7,215 nt of DNA. It comes from an uncultured Eubacteriales bacterium. GTDB lineage: Bacteria > Bacillota > Clostridia > UMGS1810. The stretch lies in assembly GCA_902493665.1 (NCBI GenBank), contig CABUQL010000060.1, positions 1-7,215 of the forward strand. The letters are read 5' to 3'. The notes below the pieces were generated by a model. That model was not told the origin of the DNA. It was given only the letters and a program-made list of their open reading frames with translations, and made no database searches. How positions within the stretch are numbered: position 1 is the first letter of the stretch; every line of letters starts with the position of its first letter. This document shows, piece after piece, positions 5,386 to 7,215 of this stretch. Made by a program: the position numbers and the translations under genes.

Positions 5386-7215
5386 TCATTTTATTTCATC
5401 TTCAATTGCATCTTTTAATGCCTCAACAGCTTCATACATTGTTATGTCTTTAAGCTGCGCACCGGCAATTGTCATATGTCCACCTCCGCCGAGTTTTTCT
5501 AAGATAACCTGAACATTAATGCTGCCGAACGACCTTGCGCTTACAAATATGGTATCGTCACTTGTCTGGCACAAAACAAATGAGCAAACAACGTTTTTGA
5601 TGTTTAAAAGCTCATCTGCTGCCTGAGCAACAATGGTTTGCATATCCTCGTCGTTTTCTTTGCACGTTGCAATTGCGATGTTGTCTTTGTAAATATATGA
5701 ATTTTCAATAATCGTCCACTTTTTACCCATATCAGACAAATCAATCTGGAAAAGTTTTTTGATCTGAATTGTATCAACGCCGATTCGTTTTAAGAATGAC
5801 GCCGATTCAAACGTGCGGACGCCTGTTTTAAAGGTAAAATTCTTTGTATCCATATAAATGCCGGCATAAAGCGCCTCGGCTTCTTTTTTCTTTAGAATCA
5901 TCGGATCGTCCATATACTGAATTATTTCGGTAACAAGTTCGCTCGCCGACGATGCATAAGGCTCATGATACGTAAGAACGGCTTTGTCGATAAAATCTGT
6001 GCTTCGTCTGTGGTGGTCGATAACAACGACTCTCGATGTAACGTCAAGAAGCGACGGAACCTCAACAAGGCTTCTTTTGTGTGTATCGACGATTATCAAA
6101 AGCGATTTTTTCGTTATGATTTCGCCCGCATATGCTGCACTTATGAAAATATCGGAGTAATCCTGTCCCAAAGTGTCTTTATAGAGTTTTACGGATTGAT
6201 TGTGTGTTTGCATAACAATTTTTGCTTCTTTGTTTAGCGTAACCGCCATCCTGTAAATTCCCATTGCAGCACCGCAGGCATCTATGTCAGCATTTTTGTG
6301 TCCCATAATGAGAACGTTTTCGCATTCGTCAACGAGTTCTTTAAGCGCATAACAAACAACTCTCGCCTTTACACGTGTGCGCTTTTCAAACTCTTTTGAA
6401 TTTCCGCCGAAGAATTTAAATTTTTCTCCGTCTTTAATAACAGCCTGGTCGCCTCCGCGACCGAGCGCCATATCAAGTGCAATGTACGAAAAAGCATCAT
6501 TTTGCGCCATATCCTGGCCGTCACAACCTATACCGATACTAAGTGTAATCGGGATTTTGTTGCCTATGCTTATTTCTTTAACCTTATTTAAAATGCTGAA
6601 TTTGTCCTCGTAAAATTTTTCAAGATACTGCTTTTGAAAATAAAAGAAATATCTGTCTTTTTCCTGCTTTTTAATAACACCGTTAACACTGTTTGCAAAT
6701 TCCGCAAGAGTATTGTCAAGTGTTGCAACAAGCATGGGACGTTCGGAGGACGGTGTGTCCTGAATAACGTCGTCGTAGTTATCGCAAACAATTACCGAGC
6801 TTACAAACTTTTCATCGTTGTAACGCTTGTTTAAAAGCATTGTATCGGTTTTGTCATCCCAATACAAAATCGCAATTTTACCGTCGTCGGATTCTACATT
6901 TGTAATATTTCCGAACACGTGATATGTTCTGTCGTTGTGGTCGATGTCAAATGAGATTTTTAAAGAATTTTCGGGCAAAATGCTTTCAACCGCAAAATCT
7001 TTGAAAAAATCGGAAATGTTCATATCATATGCAAAGTTTCTGTCGCCTTTGGCACCGATAAGACGGGCAAATTCATCGTTATACCACGAAATAATGCCGC
7101 TCGTTTTAAGAACACAAACGGGAATTGCAAAGTTAAAAATTGAATCTCTGCTTGCGGTGTCGATGTTAAGCGTAAGATTTTCAATATAGCTTAAAAACTT
7201 TTTCTGATTTTTAAT
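5386..7215 (-). CDS. gdpP: Cyclic-di-AMP phosphodiesterase GdpP/YybT (5' end outside the window)
   Basis: Membrane-bound enzyme that hydrolyses c-di-AMP to pApA, lowering the messenger that controls potassium and osmolyte uptake and cell-wall homeostasis. The frame is open to the right edge: 609 codons lie in the window, and the start and the two N-terminal membrane segments of the family (about 650-670 residues in all) would lie beyond it. Numbering from the edge: a PAS domain at about 24-120, with IISWYNDEF at 41-49; a degenerate GGDEF domain at about 120-270, where the signature position reads DRYFFYF (187-193), as in YybT-like proteins with no cyclase motif; a DHH domain with GHKNADID (His306, Asp310, Asp312), DTH at 377-379 and DHH at 400-402; and a DHHA1 domain with GGGGH at 576-580. 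All visible metal ligands are intact, so it should be active. The ATG at 7021-7023 is internal: the PAS domain runs straight through it and it has no SD. The gene ends in TGA, 44 bases before rplI. Confidence 0.96.
   Translation of the reverse strand: MKNQKKFLSYIENLTLNIDTASRDSIFNFAIPVCVLKTSGIISWYNDEFARLIGAKGDRNFAYDMNISDFFKDFAVESILPENSLKISFDIDHNDRTYHVFGNITNVESDDGKIAILYWDDKTDTMLLNKRYNDEKFVSSVIVCDNYDDVIQDTPSSERPMLVATLDNTLAEFANSVNGVIKKQEKDRYFFYFQKQYLEKFYEDKFSILNKVKEISIGNKIPITLSIGIGCDGQDMAQNDAFSYIALDMALGRGGDQAVIKDGEKFKFFGGNSKEFEKRTRVKARVVCYALKELVDECENVLIMGHKNADIDACGAAMGIYRMAVTLNKEAKIVMQTHNQSVKLYKDTLGQDYSDIFISAAYAGEIITKKSLLIIVDTHKRSLVEVPSLLDVTSRVVVIDHHRRSTDFIDKAVLTYHEPYASSASELVTEIIQYMDDPMILKKKEAEALYAGIYMDTKNFTFKTGVRTFESASFLKRIGVDTIQIKKLFQIDLSDMGKKWTIIENSYIYKDNIAIATCKENDEDMQTIVAQAADELLNIKNVVCSFVLCQTSDDTIFVSARSFGSINVQVILEKLGGGGHMTIAGAQLKDITMYEAVEALKDAIEDEIK

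Noticed and set aside
7021..7023. ATG as a possible start of a 545-residue GdpP
   Set aside because: The same frame stays open for 64 more codons to the window edge and encodes the first half of the PAS domain. No SD precedes this ATG, so it is internal.

Overview
The window is a dense run of six genes, all on the minus strand. From right to left, in the direction of transcription, they are gdpP (start beyond the right edge), rplI, dnaB, tilS, hpt and ftsH (end beyond the left edge). The sequence is AT-rich, Shine-Dalgarno (SD) sites are strong, and TTG is used as a start codon. The neighbourhoods gdpP-rplI-dnaB and tilS-hpt-ftsH are both classical Firmicutes arrangements. The protein sequences look clostridial (class Clostridia or a close relative). 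I cannot name a genus from the sequence alone.

Layout: bases 5386-7215 hold most of a cyclic-di-AMP phosphodiesterase of the GdpP/YybT family (PAS, degenerate GGDEF, DHH and DHHA1 domains; the membrane anchor would lie outside the window). Bases 4895-5341 encode ribosomal protein bL9, and 3548-4879 the replicative helicase DnaB. Bases 2165-3535 encode tRNA(Ile)-lysidine synthetase TilS, 1639-2181 hypoxanthine phosphoribosyltransferase, and 1-1596 the first 532 residues of the membrane protease FtsH. The gaps are 44, 15, 12, -17 (an overlap) and 42 bases. I see no convincing terminator hairpin or strong promoter in any of them, so the six genes probably form one transcription unit or a set of overlapping ones. 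No stretch of 300 bases lacks a gene.

How the genes fit together: these are housekeeping functions, namely second-messenger turnover, translation (bL9, TilS), replication (DnaB), purine salvage (Hpt) and membrane protein quality control (FtsH). From knowledge of relatives, GdpP and Hpt are both inhibited by (p)ppGpp, and TilS with HprT has been reported to act on ftsH expression in Bacillus subtilis, so shared control is plausible. I found no mobile element, CRISPR array, RNA gene, defence system or unexplained gene, and nothing that looks like an undescribed system. The second-look points concern start codons, the joining of two conserved clusters, a gene overlap and motif variation in TilS.
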